A stretch of DNA of 64,000 bases, taken from positions 1,054,001 to 1,118,000 of the forward strand of contig CP131915.1 in assembly GCA_030704225.1 (NCBI GenBank). Reading direction: 5' to 3'. The translations under genes and the position numbers were made by a program. The DNA is from Kosakonia sp. H02 (lineage in GTDB: Bacteria > Pseudomonadota > Gammaproteobacteria > Enterobacterales > Enterobacteriaceae). The notes below the pieces were generated by a model. The model was not told the origin of the DNA. It saw only the letters and a list, made by a program, of their open reading frames with translations, and did no database searches. Shown piece by piece: positions 61,772 through 64,000 of the stretch (within the stretch, counting starts at the first letter, position 1; every line of letters begins with the position of its first letter).

Positions 61772-62078
61772 TTTTGTAGGCCCGGTAAGCGAAGCGCCAC
61801 CGGGCGTTTGTTTTGTAGGCCCGGGAAGCAAAGCGCCACCGGGCGTTTGTTTTGTAGGCCCGGGAAGCAAAGCGCCACCGGGCGTTTGTTTTGTAGGCCC
61901 GGGAAGCAAAGCGCCACCGGGCGTTTGTTTTGTAGGCCCGGGAAGCAAAGCGCCACCGGGCGTTTGTTTTGTAGGCCCGGGAAGCAAAGCGCCACCGGGC
62001 GTTTGTTTTGTAGGCCCGGTAAGCGAAGCGCCACCGGGCGTTTGTTTTGTAGGCCCGGTAAGCGCAGCGCCACCGGGC
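61772..62078. repeat. Tandem array of 39-bp REP-like units between glpD and glgP
   Basis: Seven full 39-bp units begin at 61772, 61811, 61850, 61889, 61928, 61967 and 62006, and a 34-bp partial copy begins at 62045. Each has TTTTGTAGGCCCGG at the left and CCACCGGGCGTTTG at the right, so GCCCGG/CCGGGC arms form a hairpin in every unit. Units 2-6 are identical to each other and have CCCGGGAAGCAAAGCG in the middle; units 1 and 7 have CCCGGTAAGCGAAGCG and unit 8 has CCCGGTAAGCGCAGCG. There are no spacers between units. Both strands happen to be open with a 13-residue period, but no gene is claimed. Confidence 0.95.
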
Positions 62079-62086
62079 AACGTCCC

Positions 62087-64000
62087 TTAAAGTCGAACCG
62101 GTTTGATATTCCAGATATGCTCGGCGTACTCCTGAATCGTGCGGTCAGACGAGAAATACCCCATATTGGCGATATTGCGCATCGCTTTGGTGGTCCACTC
62201 TTCCGGATGCTGATAAAGCGCGTCCACCTTATCCTGGCAATCGACATAACTGCGGTAATCCGCCAGCACCTGATAATGGTCACCAAAGTTAATTAATGAA
62301 TCCACCAAATCGCGGTAGCGTCCTGGCTCCTGCGGGCTAAACAGCCCGGTAGCGATTTGCGTTAGCACCTGATGCAACTCTTCATCTTTTTCATAGTATT
62401 CGCGCGGTTTATAGCCCTGACGACGCAGCGCTTCCACTTCATCCGCCGTGTTACCAAAGATAAAGATATTCTCTTCGCCGACGTGCTCCAGCATTTCGAC
62501 ATTCGCGCCGTCCAGCGTACCAATGGTCAGCGCGCCGTTAAGGGCAAATTTCATATTACTGGTGCCCGAGGCTTCCGTGCCCGCCAGCGAGATCTGCTCC
62601 GAAAGATCCGCCGCCGGAATAATCACCTGCGCCAGACTGACGCTGTAGTTCGGGATAAACACCACTTTCAGCTTGTCGCCGATTTGCGGATCGTTGTTGA
62701 TCACCTGCGCGACATCGTTGATCAGGTGAATAATGTGCTTCGCCATGTAATACGCCGACGCCGCTTTTCCGGCGAAGATATTCACACGCGGCACCCATTG
62801 CGCCGTCGGATCGGCCTTGATGCGGTTATAACGCGTGATGACATGCAGCACATTCATCAACTGGCGTTTGTATTCGTGAATACGTTTGATCTGCACATCG
62901 AACAGCGCTTTCGGGTTGACCACCACGTTTAGCTGCTGCGCAATCACCGTTGCCAGCCGCTTTTTGTTCTCGAGCTTGGCCTGACGCACCGCCTGGTTCA
63001 CCGCCGGAAAATCAATATGCTCTTCCAGCTCGCTAAGCTGGCTGAGATCGGTTCGCCAGGTGCGGCCAATGTTTTCATCCAGCACCTCTGAAAGCGATGG
63101 GTTCGCCAGCGCCAGCCAGCGGCGCGGCGTCACGCCGTTAGTGACATTGAGAAAACGCATCGGGAAGATATCGGCGAAATCGGCAAACAACGACTGCACC
63201 ATCAAATTAGAGTGCAGTTCCGACACGCCGTTAACTTTGTGGCTCACCACCACCGCCAGCCACGCCATCCGCACGCGGCGGCCGCTGGACTCGTCAATAA
63301 TCGACGCGCGGCTCAGCAGTTCGGTGTTGTTAGGATGCTGTTCCTGCAACGTCTTCATAAAGTAATCATTAATCTCGAAGATGATTTGCAGATGACGCGG
63401 CAAAATTTTGCCCAGCATCTCTACCGGCCACGTCTCCAGCGCTTCGCTCATCAGCGTATGGTTGGTGTACGAGAACACCTGGCAGGTCACTTCAAATGCC
63501 TCATCCCACTCGAACTTATGCTCATCAATCAGCAGGCGCATCAGTTCAGGAATCGACAGCACCGGGTGCGTGTCGTTCAGGTGAATGGCGATTTTATCCG
63601 CCAGGTTGCTGTAAGTCTGGTGCAACTGATAGTGGCGGCTCAGGATATCCTGCACCGTTGCCGAGACGAGGAAATACTCCTGGCGCAGGCGTAATTCACG
63701 CCCGGAGTAGGTGGAATCATCCGGGTAGAGCACGCGTGACACGTTTTCCGAATGGTTTTTATCTTCCACCGCCGCGAAGTAATCACCCTGGTTAAATTTA
63801 CCGAGGTTGATTTCGCTACTCGCCTGCGCATTCCACAAGCGCAGCGTATTGGTCGCATCGGTATCATAACCGGGGATAATCTGGTCGTAGGCCACCGCGA
63901 GGATCTCTTCGGTTTCGACCCAGCGGCTTTTTCTCCCCTCTTGCTGGATACGCCCGCCAAAACGTACTTTGTAGCGCGTGTTGTGGCGTTTGAATTCCCA
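62087..64000 (-). CDS. glgP: GlgP, glycogen phosphorylase (5' part cut by window edge)
   Basis: The C-terminal 637 residues are present; about 178 residues at the N-terminus lie beyond base 64000 by comparison with K-12 GlgP (815). The frame is open to the last base (WEFKRHNTRYKVRFGG...). The PLP-lysine motif is EASGTSNMKFALNGALTIGTLDGANVE. It releases glucose 1-phosphate from glycogen chain ends. In K-12 it is the last gene of the glgBXCAP operon. It converges with glpD across the repeat array; only 8 bp separate its stop from the array. Confidence 0.97.
   Translation of the reverse strand, partial: WEFKRHNTRYKVRFGGRIQQEGRKSRWVETEEILAVAYDQIIPGYDTDATNTLRLWNAQASSEINLGKFNQGDYFAAVEDKNHSENVSRVLYPDDSTYSGRELRLRQEYFLVSATVQDILSRHYQLHQTYSNLADKIAIHLNDTHPVLSIPELMRLLIDEHKFEWDEAFEVTCQVFSYTNHTLMSEALETWPVEMLGKILPRHLQIIFEINDYFMKTLQEQHPNNTELLSRASIIDESSGRRVRMAWLAVVVSHKVNGVSELHSNLMVQSLFADFADIFPMRFLNVTNGVTPRRWLALANPSLSEVLDENIGRTWRTDLSQLSELEEHIDFPAVNQAVRQAKLENKKRLATVIAQQLNVVVNPKALFDVQIKRIHEYKRQLMNVLHVITRYNRIKADPTAQWVPRVNIFAGKAASAYYMAKHIIHLINDVAQVINNDPQIGDKLKVVFIPNYSVSLAQVIIPAADLSEQISLAGTEASGTSNMKFALNGALTIGTLDGANVEMLEHVGEENIFIFGNTADEVEALRRQGYKPREYYEKDEELHQVLTQIATGLFSPQEPGRYRDLVDSLINFGDHYQVLADYRSYVDCQDKVDALYQHPEEWTTKAMRNIANMGYFSSDRTIQEYAEHIWNIKPVRL

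Noticed and set aside
61772..62078. Possible CRISPR array
   Set aside because: The 39-bp units follow each other directly with no unique spacers, and no cas genes lie nearby. It is a tandem REP-like array.

Overview
The window is a stretch of core chromosome from an enteric bacterium of the family Enterobacteriaceae. Almost every protein matches its Escherichia coli K-12 counterpart closely in length and sequence, and gene order follows the K-12 segment from kefG to glgP. It is not E. coli itself: several blocks that K-12 carries here are missing, codA sits where tsgA would be, and a toxin-antitoxin pair is added. A Kosakonia/Enterobacter/Klebsiella-type genome is likely, but the genus cannot be fixed by eye. 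I saw no rRNA or tRNA gene, prophage, insertion sequence or CRISPR array.

Layout. 1-5.8 kb: kefG (cut), yheS, yheT, yheU, prkB, yhfA and the global regulator crp. 5.9-12.1 kb: yhfK, argD (with a tandem ArgR operator), pabA, an added RelE/Xre-type toxin-antitoxin pair, fic-yhfG and ppiA. 12.2-18.1 kb: codA divergent from the nitrite reductase/siroheme operon nirB-nirD-cysG, which has NarL/NarP and FNR sites but no nirC. 18.2-24.6 kb: the leftward dam cluster aroK-aroB-damX-dam-rpe-gph-trpS. 24.9-28.2 kb: the DNA-utilisation operon hofMNOPQ, divergent from mrcA (PBP1A). 30.9-40.0 kb: nudE, igaA-yrfG-hslR-hslO, pckA, and ompR-envZ. 40.3-50.3 kb: greB, tex, feoABC, bioH, gntX, nfuA and gntT. 50.3-60.0 kb: malPQ, malT and glpEGR. 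60.2-64.0 kb: glpD, an array of 39-bp tandem repeats, and glgP (cut).

Functional themes. Much of the window is carbon control: crp itself plus genes with visible CRP-like sites (pckA, malT, glpD), the maltose/glycogen enzymes MalP, MalQ and GlgP, the glycerol-3-phosphate genes, and gluconate import. A second theme is iron-sulfur and redox biology: FeoABC uptake under a Fur box, NfuA under an IscR site, and NirBD with CysG making its siroheme. A third is the cell envelope: PBP1A, DamX, IgaA and EnvZ/OmpR.

I found no convincing undescribed multi-gene system. The points most worth a second look are the 39-bp repeat array between glpD and glgP, the toxin-antitoxin insertion next to fic-yhfG, the remodelled nir locus, and a 22-bp interrupted palindrome upstream of feoA.
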